A DNA stretch of 25,093 nt. Origin: an uncultured Clostridia bacterium. Lineage in GTDB: Bacteria; Bacillota; Clostridia; Christensenellales; Borkfalkiaceae. Location of the stretch: the NCBI GenBank assembly GCA_934254815.1, contig CAKQME010000020.1:1-25093 (forward strand), given 5' to 3'. Shown one piece after another: positions 7,556 through 14,594 of the stretch (position 1 is its first letter; the number at the start of each line of letters is the position of its first letter). Position numbers and translations under genes: made by a program. The notes beneath the pieces were generated by a model. It was given only the letters and a program-made list of their open reading frames with translations, searched no databases and was not told the DNA's origin.

Positions 7556-8029
7556 ATGGCACAGTTTGTATATTTCACGCCGCAGGAAAAGGAAACGGCG
7601 AGAAACGCGGATATAGCGGAAATGTTAGAACGGCAAGGCGAACGATTAAAGCGTAGCGGCTCGGAATACGAATGGGGCGAGGGTAGCGAAAGAGTAACCA
7701 TACGCGGCAATCTTTGGTATTATCAATACGAGCAGAAAGGCGGTAATGCCGTGTCGTTCGTACAGAAATTTATGGATAAAACCTACGTCGAGGCGATGAA
7801 ATTCATTCTCGGCGACGGCGCGGGCGAGATTAAACAAGTTGAGCCGAAACAGGTAAAGCCAAAAGAGAAAAGAGAATTCGAGCCGCCCGAGCTTGCAGAA
7901 GAACCGAGAAAAGCGTATGCGTATTTAAACGTTCGTCGCGGAATACCGAAAGAAGTTCTCGTCCCTTTTTTCAAAAAGAAACTCATAGGCGAAACGAAGA
8001 AATATGCAAACGTTGCGTTTATGGGTTAG
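7556..8029 (+). CDS. DUF3991/Toprim primase-like protein, N-terminal part, interrupted by insertion copy 3
   Basis: Begins at ATG 7556 with the ribosome site AGGAGG. The first 85 residues have the shape of a CHC2-type primase zinc-finger fold (ITPQEK-like start, WYYQYEQKGGNAVSFVQKF) but without its zinc-binding cysteines, as is usual in DUF3991 proteins. The frame reads well up to codon Gly 8024-8026, then hits TAG at 8027-8029, which is already inside the insertion. The protein continues at 8305. Such proteins are carried by conjugative elements of Clostridia and are thought to help prime complementary-strand synthesis after transfer. Both halves are free of other lesions, so the insertion is either recent or tolerated. 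Confidence 0.78.
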   Translation: MAQFVYFTPQEKETARNADIAEMLERQGERLKRSGSEYEWGEGSERVTIRGNLWYYQYEQKGGNAVSFVQKFMDKTYVEAMKFILGDGAGEIKQVEPKQVKPKEKREFEPPELAEEPRKAYAYLNVRRGIPKEVLVPFFKKKLIGETKKYANVAFMG

Positions 8030-8306
8030 CCACGAGTAATTGTGTTTGAACGCGCCACAACGCCGCTATTTACGCGCTTTTTTGCAAATTCTCGCTCGAT
8101 GTATGGATATACACCTTCGTTCGCCTTTGCAACAAATCATCGAAAATATCGGCGTTGTGGTTGCAAGCAAGTCTGACGGCGCGTTTTTAGGTTAAGATAA
8201 GGCACGCGAGCGGGTTCATACTATGTGTTATAACCCGTGAGCGTAACGCAGTATTAGCCAAAAACACGCCGTTAGACCGAGTTCAAACACAATCACTCGC
8301 GGCTAA
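8026..8306 (+). mobile_element. 281-nt structured insertion, copy 3 (diverged ends)
   Basis: The core is clearly the same element as copies 1 and 2: landmarks ACGCCGCTATTT (from 8060) and CGTTAGACC (from 8270) are 210 bases apart in all three copies. The closing helix 8026-8051/8281-8306 pairs 24 of 26 positions, but its sequence is unrelated to that of copies 1 and 2 apart from GCC near the end. Arm A pair 8058-8157 is C-G where the other copies have A-T. Pair 8056-8159 is C-G as in copy 2, where copy 1 has A-T. The arm A tip is a different hairpin (TGTAT/ATACA around 8099-8112) in the same place. The sense orientation relative to the host gene is kept. No direct target duplication is visible. 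Confidence 0.83.
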
Positions 8307-8766
8307 GAACGGCAATCTGAAACACGTTAATCTGCGTTCTACCTATGCGAATTCCACGTTCAAAGGCAACTCGCCCGGTTGCACGCCCGAATACTCGTTT
8401 CATTGCGCAGGGCAGAGCGAAAAACTGTATTTATTCGAAGCCCCCATAGATATGCTCTCTTTTATAGCGATGAAAGGCGACGGCTGGCAGGATCATAGTT
8501 ACGCGGCTTGTTGCGGCGTGAGCGATAAGGTATTGTTTCAGATGCTGAAAGACAATCCGAATATAAAGAAAGTGTTTTTGTGTCTGGATAACGACTGGGC
8601 GGGACGAGTCGCCGAATACCGAATCGCAGAAAAACTGAAAGAAAACGGGGTTGAGTTCAATATAAAAATACCGAAAGGCAAGGACTGGAACGACGACCTT
8701 TTGGCGACGAAAGAACAATTACAAAACACGGAGGTGAAAGAATGTCGGGGATTACAATACTCATAA
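8305..8766 (+). CDS. DUF3991/Toprim primase-like protein, C-terminal part
   Basis: Continues the protein of 7556-8029. It opens with KNGNLKHVNLRSTYANSTFKG, a DUF3991-like segment, then a Toprim domain: YLFEAPIDMLS supplies the conserved Glu and VFLCLDNDWAG the DxD metal-binding pair. Toprim domains handle phosphodiester chemistry in primases and topoisomerases using magnesium. No ribosome site lies in front of 8305; the first ATG (8452) falls inside the Toprim domain, so independent translation would not give a full domain. The stop (8764-8766) lies inside the VirD4 gene, which starts at 8742 in another frame, indicating an operon. Confidence 0.75.
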   Translation, partial: KNGNLKHVNLRSTYANSTFKGNSPGCTPEYSFHCAGQSEKLYLFEAPIDMLSFIAMKGDGWQDHSYAACCGVSDKVLFQMLKDNPNIKKVFLCLDNDWAGRVAEYRIAEKLKENGVEFNIKIPKGKDWNDDLLATKEQLQNTEVKECRGLQYS

Positions 8767-10547
8767 TAGCGGCTGCGGCGATGGCATGTACGCTCGGCGG
8801 CGTATCGCTTTTGGCGCACGTTTATACGCTGAATAATATCAAAAGCAAGACGGTAGGCGACGGGCAGCACGGTTCGGCACGGTGGGCGACGAAAAGCGAA
8901 ATAAAGCGGGTTTACAGGCATATTCCGTTCACGCCGAATAAGTGGCGGGCGCAGGCGAAAAACGGCGTTAAACCGACCTGTAGGCTCACTAATCGCAAAA
9001 AATCTATCGAAGAAGAACTGCCGCAAGGGATAATCGTCGGGTGTAAAGGCGGGAAGAAAAATACTATGGCGATGGTGGATGCGGGCGACGTCCACGCGCT
9101 TATGATAGGCGCGGCGGGCGTGGGTAAAACGGCGTATTGGTTGTATCCGTGTATCGAGTACGCCTGCGCGAGCGGAATGTCGTTTTTGTCTACCGATACC
9201 AAGGGCGACGTTATGCGAAACTACGGCGGCGTTGCGAAAGAGTACGGGTATAACGTGTCGGTGATTGATTTAAGAAACCCGACGAAATCCAACGGCAATA
9301 ATCTGCTGAATCTTGTTAATAAGTATATGGACTTATACAAGGAACACCCGAACCAACTTGCATATAAAACCAAAGCAGAAAAGTATGCGAAAATTATATC
9401 CAAAACGATTATCCTGTCGGGTACGGAATCGGCGTCGTTCGGGCAGAATGCTTACTTTTACGACGCGGCGGAAGGTATTCTCACGGCGACGATATTGCTT
9501 GTGGCGGAATTTTGCGAACCGCAGAAACGGCATATCGTGTCGGTATTTAAGATTATACAGGAATTGCTCGCGCCGTCTGAAAAACGAAATAAGAATCAGT
9601 TTCAGGAACTGATGGCGTTACTTCCGAACGACCATAAAGCGAAATGGTTTGCGGGCGCGGCGTTGAACGCTTCCGATCAGTCGATGGCAAGCGTAATGTC
9701 TACCGCACTTTCGAGATTGAACGCCTTTCTCGATTCGGAACTCGAACAAATACTTTGTTTCGATACCGAGATAGACGCGGAAAAATTCTGCTCGGAAAAG
9801 TCCGCTATATTTATCATAATGCCCGAAGAAGCGCCGACGACGTTCTTTATGATTTCGCTTATCATTCAGCAGTTATACCGCGAGATTTTAGCGCTAGCGG
9901 ACGAAGAAGGTGGCAAACTTAAAAACCGTTGCATCTTCTTTTGCGACGAGTTCGGAACGTTACCTAAAATTCAGGACGCGGAAATGATATTTTCGGCATC
10001 GCGTTCAAGGCGGTTGCAGATTGTGCCGATTATACAAAGCTTTTCACAACTCGATAAAAACTACGGAAAAGAAGGCGAAGAGATCATCGTGGATAATACA
10101 CAACTCACAATTTTCGGCGGGTTTGCCCCGAACAGTCCGTCTGCGGAAGTTTTATCCAAAGCGCTCGGACGAATTAAAGGCAATGCCGAAAGGACAATTC
10201 GTCGTAATGAAAACGGGCGCGCACCCGATGAAAGTGAGGTTAAAACTGTTTTTCGATTGGGGAATATCTTTCGGCGAGACGTATACCGTAACAGAAAACG
10301 CGAACCGCAAAGTGGAATACGCCGAGAAGAAAGAACTTATAGAAAAAATCGTGGAAAAATACTGTCCCGATTTGAAAGCCGAAACGGAAGAGAAAGCAAA
10401 AACTCGCGGCGGTATAGGCGGGCAAATGCAAGTAGAAAGCAGACGGCATTTTGCAAACGATTTGCGGACGAACAGGCCGTTTTTGAGGACTTCGTCGATA
10501 AAAAGGCAGTATCCGTTGTCGCCGACGACGGAAGAAGAAAGGGATGA
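8742..10547 (+). CDS. VirD4/TraG-type coupling ATPase, damaged by internal deletion and frameshifts
   Basis: The coupling protein links the relaxase-DNA complex to the secretion channel. The N-terminus has one or two membrane segments (residues 4-28), then a motor domain with Walker A GAAGVGKT at 123-130 and Walker B FFCDEFG with Asp402-Glu403. Up to Leu475-Gly476 (about 10,167) it is normal. There the sequence jumps, with loss of roughly 30 codons, to a different frame that reads DELKAMPKGQFVVMKTGAHP, the expected next conserved block. The shared bases CGGAC at the junction suggest a microhomology deletion. A second shift near 10,440 returns to the first frame, which ends naturally as VVADDGRRKG with an ATGA overlap to the next gene. 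As written the product is truncated and altered; transfer function is probably lost unless this is an assembly artefact. Confidence 0.82.
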   Translation: MSGITILIIAAAAMACTLGGVSLLAHVYTLNNIKSKTVGDGQHGSARWATKSEIKRVYRHIPFTPNKWRAQAKNGVKPTCRLTNRKKSIEEELPQGIIVGCKGGKKNTMAMVDAGDVHALMIGAAGVGKTAYWLYPCIEYACASGMSFLSTDTKGDVMRNYGGVAKEYGYNVSVIDLRNPTKSNGNNLLNLVNKYMDLYKEHPNQLAYKTKAEKYAKIISKTIILSGTESASFGQNAYFYDAAEGILTATILLVAEFCEPQKRHIVSVFKIIQELLAPSEKRNKNQFQELMALLPNDHKAKWFAGAALNASDQSMASVMSTALSRLNAFLDSELEQILCFDTEIDAEKFCSEKSAIFIIMPEEAPTTFFMISLIIQQLYREILALADEEGGKLKNRCIFFCDEFGTLPKIQDAEMIFSASRSRRLQIVPIIQSFSQLDKNYGKEGEEIIVDNTQLTIFGGFAPNSPSAEVLSKALGRIKGNAERTIRRNENGRAPDESEVKTVFRLGNIFRRDVYRNRKREPQSGIRREERTYRKNRGKILSRFESRNGRESKNSRRYRRANASRKQTAFCKRFADEQAVFEDFVDKKAVSVVADDGRRKG

Positions 10548-10819
10548 GAATGAGCCGACTTGATTTTTTATACTCGAGCGACGTTTCGTCGAAAGCGGTT
10601 GCCGTCTTTTTATACCTGCTCGACCATGCGAATAAGAATGGTGAATGTTGGCCGTCGATACCTACGATAGCGGAAGATCTGAAAATTTCCGAATCGACGG
10701 TTCGTCGGGCGGTAAAGGAACTGAAAAAGGCGGGGCTATTAAAAACCGAGCAAAGATTTCGGCAAAACGGCGGCAAAAGCAGTTTATGTTATAAAATAAA
10801 AAGCGGCGTTCCGCCGTAA
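10544..10819 (+). CDS. Small helix-turn-helix (winged-helix type) protein
   Basis: A 91-residue protein overlapping the VirD4 stop by ATGA. The body is a helix-turn-helix of the kind found in replication-initiator and MarR/GntR-like domains: SSKAVAVFLYLLDHANKNG, then SIPTIAEDLKISESTVRRAV as the turn and recognition helix, then KELKKAGLLKTEQRF as the wing. Proteins like this often sit at the end of transfer operons in Clostridia and may act in replication or regulation of the element. A second in-frame ATG (10550) is also possible. The stop lies inside a strong hairpin (10803-10840). Confidence 0.7.
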   Translation: MRMSRLDFLYSSDVSSKAVAVFLYLLDHANKNGECWPSIPTIAEDLKISESTVRRAVKELKKAGLLKTEQRFRQNGGKSSLCYKIKSGVPP

Positions 10820-10840
10820 AGACTATCGTCGGAACGCCGC
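10803..10840 (-). terminator. Hairpin at the end of the element operon, terminator for leftward transcription
   Basis: A perfect 11-bp G/C-rich stem (10803-10813 with 10830-10840) and a 16-base loop that contains the stop of the preceding gene. Read on the minus strand it is followed by TTTTTATTTTA, fitting a terminator for the leftward AraC gene at 11681-10962. Read on the plus strand it is followed by A-rich sequence, so it is less convincing in that direction. Confidence 0.55.
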
Positions 10841-10885
10841 CGAAAAAATATTATTTACTTACAAGGGCGTTTTATACCCATTTTC

Positions 10886-10916
10886 TGACAGGAGGCAGGT
10901 GTCATCATGACAGGAG
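10886..10916. repeat. Palindrome with flanking direct repeats near the right end of the element
   Basis: TGACAGGAG occurs at 10886-10894 and again at 10908-10916, and TGTCATCATGACA (10900-10912) is a palindrome with 6-bp arms around a central C. It lies in the 142-base gap between the last element gene and the chromosomal AraC gene. A short frame MTGECERTQGND follows but is not convincing as a gene. The site could be an operator or part of an attachment site; the left end of the element is outside the window, so this cannot be tested here. Confidence 0.35.
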
Positions 10917-10961
10917 AATGTGAACGTACCCAAGGGAACGATTAAAAGCAGAGAAAAAAGT

Positions 10962-11681
10962 TTAAGTATAGGCGCGACGATAATTTATCGGAGATAAGCC
11001 GAATCGTTTGGTGAATACACGCGAAAAATAATACGGATCGGCATATCCGCTTTGTAACGCTACCGCGTTTATGGGGTAGTTTGTATTGCAAATTAGTTTT
11101 TCTGCATAATCCAGTCGTAATTTATTCAGATATTCTACGGGAGAGACACCAAATTCTTTGTTGAAAAGCCGCCTTAAATAGTCCTGATTATAGCCGAGGC
11201 TTTTACATGAAGTTGCCAAAGAAAACTCTGTATCGGTAAATTTTTTTTCAATGGCGTTTTTCAGGCGTAACGCTATTTCGTTGTGTTTATCTGCGTATAC
11301 AAAGTTTGCTAAAAGGTCTGTAAAAGTTAAAAATAAGTCGTCGACGATTTTTTTTCGGTTACCTTGAATATTTAATGAATGAATTGTTTCCGAAAGACGC
11401 AAAAGGTTTCCGCCGAAATCATTGATACACAAAGTTTTATCAATATCGAAGGGTAAAGAGTCGGTTTGCAAAAACAAATCCGAAAACGTCGTTTCGGAAA
11501 AATTTTTGTGGTTTGTGTTTGGCGGGATAATCAGAACGGAATTTTTTTGTAGTTTAAAAATATCTTTTTCCACGACGGTTGTGCAATCGCCGTTTTTTAC
11601 CGTTATGATTTCAAAAGAGGGGTGTTGATGTTCGAAACAGCCCTTGATGTCGTCGTTTTTTCCTGTAAAAATAAGTTTCAT
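10962..11681 (-). CDS. AraC-family transcriptional regulator (divergent to the MDR-SDR pair)
   Basis: A 239-residue regulator. The N-terminal half is a cupin-type sensor (FEHQHPSFEIITVKNG, then VLIIPPNTNHKNF). The C-terminal 100 residues hold two helix-turn-helix motifs, with LATSCKSLGYNQDYLRRLFNKEFGVSP-like and AVALQSGYADPYYFSRVFTKRFG-like segments, the classical AraC/XylS signature. Such proteins bind a sugar or related small molecule and activate nearby genes. It starts 115 bases from the oppositely directed dehydrogenase gene and very likely controls that pair. It may be shorter than many AraC proteins because the cupin domain is compact. The transcript probably ends at the hairpin 10803-10840. 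Confidence 0.85.
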   Translation of the reverse strand: MKLIFTGKNDDIKGCFEHQHPSFEIITVKNGDCTTVVEKDIFKLQKNSVLIIPPNTNHKNFSETTFSDLFLQTDSLPFDIDKTLCINDFGGNLLRLSETIHSLNIQGNRKKIVDDLFLTFTDLLANFVYADKHNEIALRLKNAIEKKFTDTEFSLATSCKSLGYNQDYLRRLFNKEFGVSPVEYLNKLRLDYAEKLICNTNYPINAVALQSGYADPYYFSRVFTKRFGLSPINYRRAYT

Positions 11682-11737
11682 AATAATAGTTTATCATAAA
11701 AAGTCTGAAATGTCCATTATTTTATACGAAAAAGCCA

Positions 11738-11778
11738 TTGAAAAGTACGAAATTACGTATTACAATTATAGTACGAAA
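11738..11778 (+). promoter_or_regulatory. Promoter of the MDR-SDR operon with a direct repeat
   Basis: -35 TTGAAA (11738-11743), 17-bp spacer, -10 TACAAT (11761-11766). The 9-mer AGTACGAAA is repeated at 11744-11752 and 11770-11778, on both sides of the -10. Ribosome site AAGGAG follows at 11783-11788. The repeat could bind a regulator, but its position over the start site fits repression better than AraC-type activation. Confidence 0.7.
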
Positions 11779-11796
11779 CTCAAGGAGAAAAAGAGT

Positions 11797-12870
11797 ATGA
11801 AAGTTTTAACTTATACTGGGCCGCGGGCGTTGGAAGTAAACGATGCGGAGTCTAAAGCGTTAAAGCCCGATCACGTTCGCATAGCGACGATGTATACGGG
11901 TATCAGCCACGGAACGGAGATGAATATCTATCGCGGCGACGCTCCGCAATGGACGAAAGTGCAAGATCCGAAAACGAGATTGTTTGAAGAGCCTGCCGAA
12001 GGACAAAATGCGTGGACTTATCCTATAAGCAGCAATCAGGACGGCGTTTGGTGGATGGGTTACGCTGCCGTCGGTAAAGTCATCGAAATAGGCGCGGAAG
12101 TAAAGGATATCGCCGTCGGAGACGTGGTATACGTCGTCGCTCCGCATGAAAGCGAGATTGTAGCGTGGGAAGGTTCTTGTACGAAGTTGCCCGCAGGGAT
12201 AGATTACAGAACGGGTATCTTCTTAAACAACCTCAATACGGCGTTTAACGGTATTTTAGACAGTCGCATTAAACTCGGAGATTACGTCGTGGTATCGGGG
12301 CTTGGAGTACTCGGTCAACTTATCGCGCAACTTGCAAAGAAGAGCGGCGCAACGGTTATCGGTATAGATGGCTACGATTTAAGACTTAATAAGGCAAAAG
12401 AACTCGGCGCGATAGATTACGCGTTTAAAGCGGGAAAAGGTACGGCTGAAAAAGTGAAAGAATTGACAGATTATCGCGGAGCAGATCTCGTGATCGAGGC
12501 TTCGGGTAGCACGCGCGGCTTGCAGGAGGCTATTCGTATGGCGGCATACGACGGCAACGTTACTTGCATAAGTTGGTATCACGGACCTTACGACGTGCTT
12601 GATTTTTCGGGAGAATTCCATCATAACCGCGTAACGATCAGAACTTCGCATACCTGCGCTATCGATAAGGCGATTTCTAACGCTTGGGATATGAAACGCA
12701 GAAATGAAACCTGCGTTAAGTTGCTTTCGGAATTGAAATTATCCGACTTGATAACCACCCAGATTGATTTTAACGATGCGCCTAAGGCTTACGAACAAAT
12801 CGATAAACACGGCGAGCAGGTTATTCAGACGATTTTGGATTATACGAAGATAAACGAGGAGATTTTATGA
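11797..12870 (+). CDS. Medium-chain dehydrogenase/reductase, apparently lacking the catalytic zinc ligands
   Basis: A 357-residue MDR enzyme; ATG 11797 is chosen for its AAGGAG site and because the MDR fold begins there. Residues 1-130 are the GroES-like catalytic domain and about 130-310 the Rossmann domain with GLGVLGQLIAQLAK as the dinucleotide loop and an acidic residue in GIDGYD that suggests NAD preference. The usual zinc ligands are absent: the Cys region reads TGISHGTEM and the GHE motif reads MGYAAVGKV, and the four-Cys structural zinc loop is missing. That pattern is seen in MDR subgroups related to BchC-like and other GTE-type proteins that act on alcohols, sugars or cyclic polyols. 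It overlaps the next SDR gene by ATGA. Substrate unknown; probably oxidises or reduces a sugar-derived hydroxyl. Confidence 0.82.
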   Translation: MKVLTYTGPRALEVNDAESKALKPDHVRIATMYTGISHGTEMNIYRGDAPQWTKVQDPKTRLFEEPAEGQNAWTYPISSNQDGVWWMGYAAVGKVIEIGAEVKDIAVGDVVYVVAPHESEIVAWEGSCTKLPAGIDYRTGIFLNNLNTAFNGILDSRIKLGDYVVVSGLGVLGQLIAQLAKKSGATVIGIDGYDLRLNKAKELGAIDYAFKAGKGTAEKVKELTDYRGADLVIEASGSTRGLQEAIRMAAYDGNVTCISWYHGPYDVLDFSGEFHHNRVTIRTSHTCAIDKAISNAWDMKRRNETCVKLLSELKLSDLITTQIDFNDAPKAYEQIDKHGEQVIQTILDYTKINEEIL

Positions 12871-13568
12871 AAGACGTTATAGTTACCGGTGGTTCGCAAG
12901 GGCTCGGTTTAGAACTTGTAAGAAATTGTTTGAAAAAAGGTTATAGAGTTTATACGTTGGAAAGGCATATAAGTCCGGAGTTGAACGCGCTGAAAGGCGA
13001 TAACTGCTTTTTATTCGAGTGCGACGTTACAAATCTTGAAAAATTACAAGAAATAAAAAACGAAGTGTTAAAGCATACGGATAAAATCGATTATATTTTC
13101 AATAACGCGGGCGTATGGCTCGATGGTAAAAGACTGTTACTCGAAGACCCGGATTTCGATTTTGACATTATATCGAAACAATATGAGATCAATGCCGTCG
13201 GCGTAGTGAAAGTCGTAAGGACTTTTATCGATATGGTGAAGAAAGGCGAGGGGAAATGTATCGTTAATCTCTCGTCGGAGGCCGGCTCGATCGGAAATGC
13301 CATGCGTGTGTGTGAATACGGATATTGTATGTCGAAAGCGGCGCAGAATATGGCGACGAAGTTACTGCAAAACGCTTATCCCGAAATAAAGTTTTACGCG
13401 ATTCATCCCGGCTGGATGAAAACACCGCAGGGATATATGGGCGCGACCGATAAATATTCGCCCGAGCAAGAGCCTTCGGATACGGCGGCAAAACTCGTAG
13501 AACTTGCCGAAACGAAAAAGTATGATTTCCTTTATGGCGATTTCAACGGCAACGAAATGCCTTGGTAA
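12867..13568 (+). CDS. Short-chain dehydrogenase/reductase (SDR)
   Basis: A 233-residue classical SDR. Cofactor motif TGGSQGLG is at residues 7-14, the NNAG motif follows at the end of beta strand 4, and the active site has the Ser in NLSSEAGS and the YxxxK pair in YGYCMSK. It would use NAD(P)H to interconvert an alcohol and a carbonyl. The start overlaps the MDR stop, so both are made from one transcript and probably act on successive steps. The product of the family cannot be narrowed from sequence. A strong terminator follows at 13587. Confidence 0.85.
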   Translation: MKDVIVTGGSQGLGLELVRNCLKKGYRVYTLERHISPELNALKGDNCFLFECDVTNLEKLQEIKNEVLKHTDKIDYIFNNAGVWLDGKRLLLEDPDFDFDIISKQYEINAVGVVKVVRTFIDMVKKGEGKCIVNLSSEAGSIGNAMRVCEYGYCMSKAAQNMATKLLQNAYPEIKFYAIHPGWMKTPQGYMGATDKYSPEQEPSDTAAKLVELAETKKYDFLYGDFNGNEMPW

Positions 13569-13586
13569 AAGATATCGGATAAAATG

Positions 13587-13614
13587 AAAAGGCGAAGATT
13601 TTTCTTCGCCTTTT
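13587..13614. terminator. Bidirectional terminator between convergent operons
   Basis: A 12-bp perfect stem (13587-13598 with 13603-13614) and a TTTT loop. T runs occur on both strands (TTTTCG rightward, TTTTCATTTT leftward), so it can end both the MDR-SDR transcript and the leftward glycyl-radical operon. Confidence 0.8.
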
Positions 13615-13692
13615 CGTCAGTTAAAACGTTTTTTAATCGTTTTGCGAATTTAGAAAAGTTGACCGTTTTCGGCAAAACGCAGGTATACTTTT

Positions 13693-14586
13693 TTAAGCAA
13701 GAGTTACCTTTTTGTTTGTAAACGACCGGATCTCGTTAAGCCAGCAATCCTTCGTCGGTGCGGTTACGCTTATAGGATTATTATACTCAGAAACTCTTCC
13801 GAGATCTTTATATTTTGATTCTCCGAAACTATGGTACGGCTCGATTTGAACTTCTTTAACGCAGTCCGTATCATTTGCGATTCCGCCTATTTTTTTAAAG
13901 TGTGCCGTATTGTCGTTTACGTTCGGAATTATCGGACAACGCAAAATTACGGGTTTGTTTGATCCGTTCAGCGTGTGCAGATTTTTTAGAATTATATCGT
14001 TGTCGCACCCGACGTGACGTTTATGTAAAGAGTTGTCGGTTAGTTTATAATCAAAAAGAAAACAATCTATATACTGTGCTGCGGAAACAAGTTGTTTTTC
14101 GGAACAGTACCCGCTTGTTTCAACGCATACGTCGAGAGAATTAAGTTTTGCGAGTTTTAATAATTCTAAAAAGAATTCGAATTGAAAAAAAGGCTCACCG
14201 CCGGAAAAGGTTACGCCGCCGCGGGAGGACGAATAAAATACTTTGTCCTTTAAAACTTCGGCAATAACGCTTTCCGAAGACACGCTTTTACCTATAAGTT
14301 CCATGGCGGGGCAGGGCGCGCATTTTCCGCAACCGTCGCATTTTTCGCGTAAAAAAACGTGGTCTGTCGGCGATACTTTATGACAGCCTTTCGGACAAAG
14401 TTTTTCACACCGTCCGCAATGAATACAGCGTTCTTCGGAAAAAGATATTTCGGGCTTAAGTTTTTGAGACTCCGGATTATGACACCAAAGACAATGAAGC
14501 GGACACCCTTTCAGAAAAACCACGGTTCTTATGCCGTTTCCGTCGTTCGTGCAAAATCTTTGTATATTAAAAATATAGCCGTTCAT
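13693..14586 (-). CDS. Glycyl radical enzyme activating enzyme (radical SAM)
   Basis: A 297-residue activase. It cleaves S-adenosylmethionine with a [4Fe-4S] cluster to abstract hydrogen from the partner enzyme's glycine. The cluster motif is CPLHCLWC (Cys28, 32, 35). Two further ferredoxin-like clusters lie in CIHCGRCEKLC and CDGCGKCAPC, as in activases of dehydratase-type glycyl radical enzymes rather than the short pyruvate formate-lyase activase. The SAM-binding GGE follows in TFSGGEP. The ATG at 14586 is preferred because the family starts with (M)xGxIFNIQRF; a GTG at 14601 is possible but overlaps the SDR stop. It is the last gene of the leftward operon, 8 bases after the SDR. The partner is surely the enzyme at 15325-17445. 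Confidence 0.9.
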   Translation of the reverse strand: MNGYIFNIQRFCTNDGNGIRTVVFLKGCPLHCLWCHNPESQKLKPEISFSEERCIHCGRCEKLCPKGCHKVSPTDHVFLREKCDGCGKCAPCPAMELIGKSVSSESVIAEVLKDKVFYSSSRGGVTFSGGEPFFQFEFFLELLKLAKLNSLDVCVETSGYCSEKQLVSAAQYIDCFLFDYKLTDNSLHKRHVGCDNDIILKNLHTLNGSNKPVILRCPIIPNVNDNTAHFKKIGGIANDTDCVKEVQIEPYHSFGESKYKDLGRVSEYNNPISVTAPTKDCWLNEIRSFTNKKVTLA

Positions 14587-14594
14587 TACTTTTT

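Noticed and set aside
136..8306. Simple MITE with target-site duplication
   Set aside because: No direct duplication was found at any of the three insertion sites and the ends are not conserved in copy 3. Not excluded, but not supported by the usual marks.
10021..10563. A separate 180-residue gene overlapping the end of VirD4
   Set aside because: Its recognisable part is the displaced VirD4 C-terminal domain; it has no start with a ribosome site and is explained by the deletion and frameshift.
10909..10945. Mini-gene MTGECERTQGND with a good ribosome site
   Set aside because: Only 12 codons, overlapping a palindrome and repeats, with no support beyond the start context.
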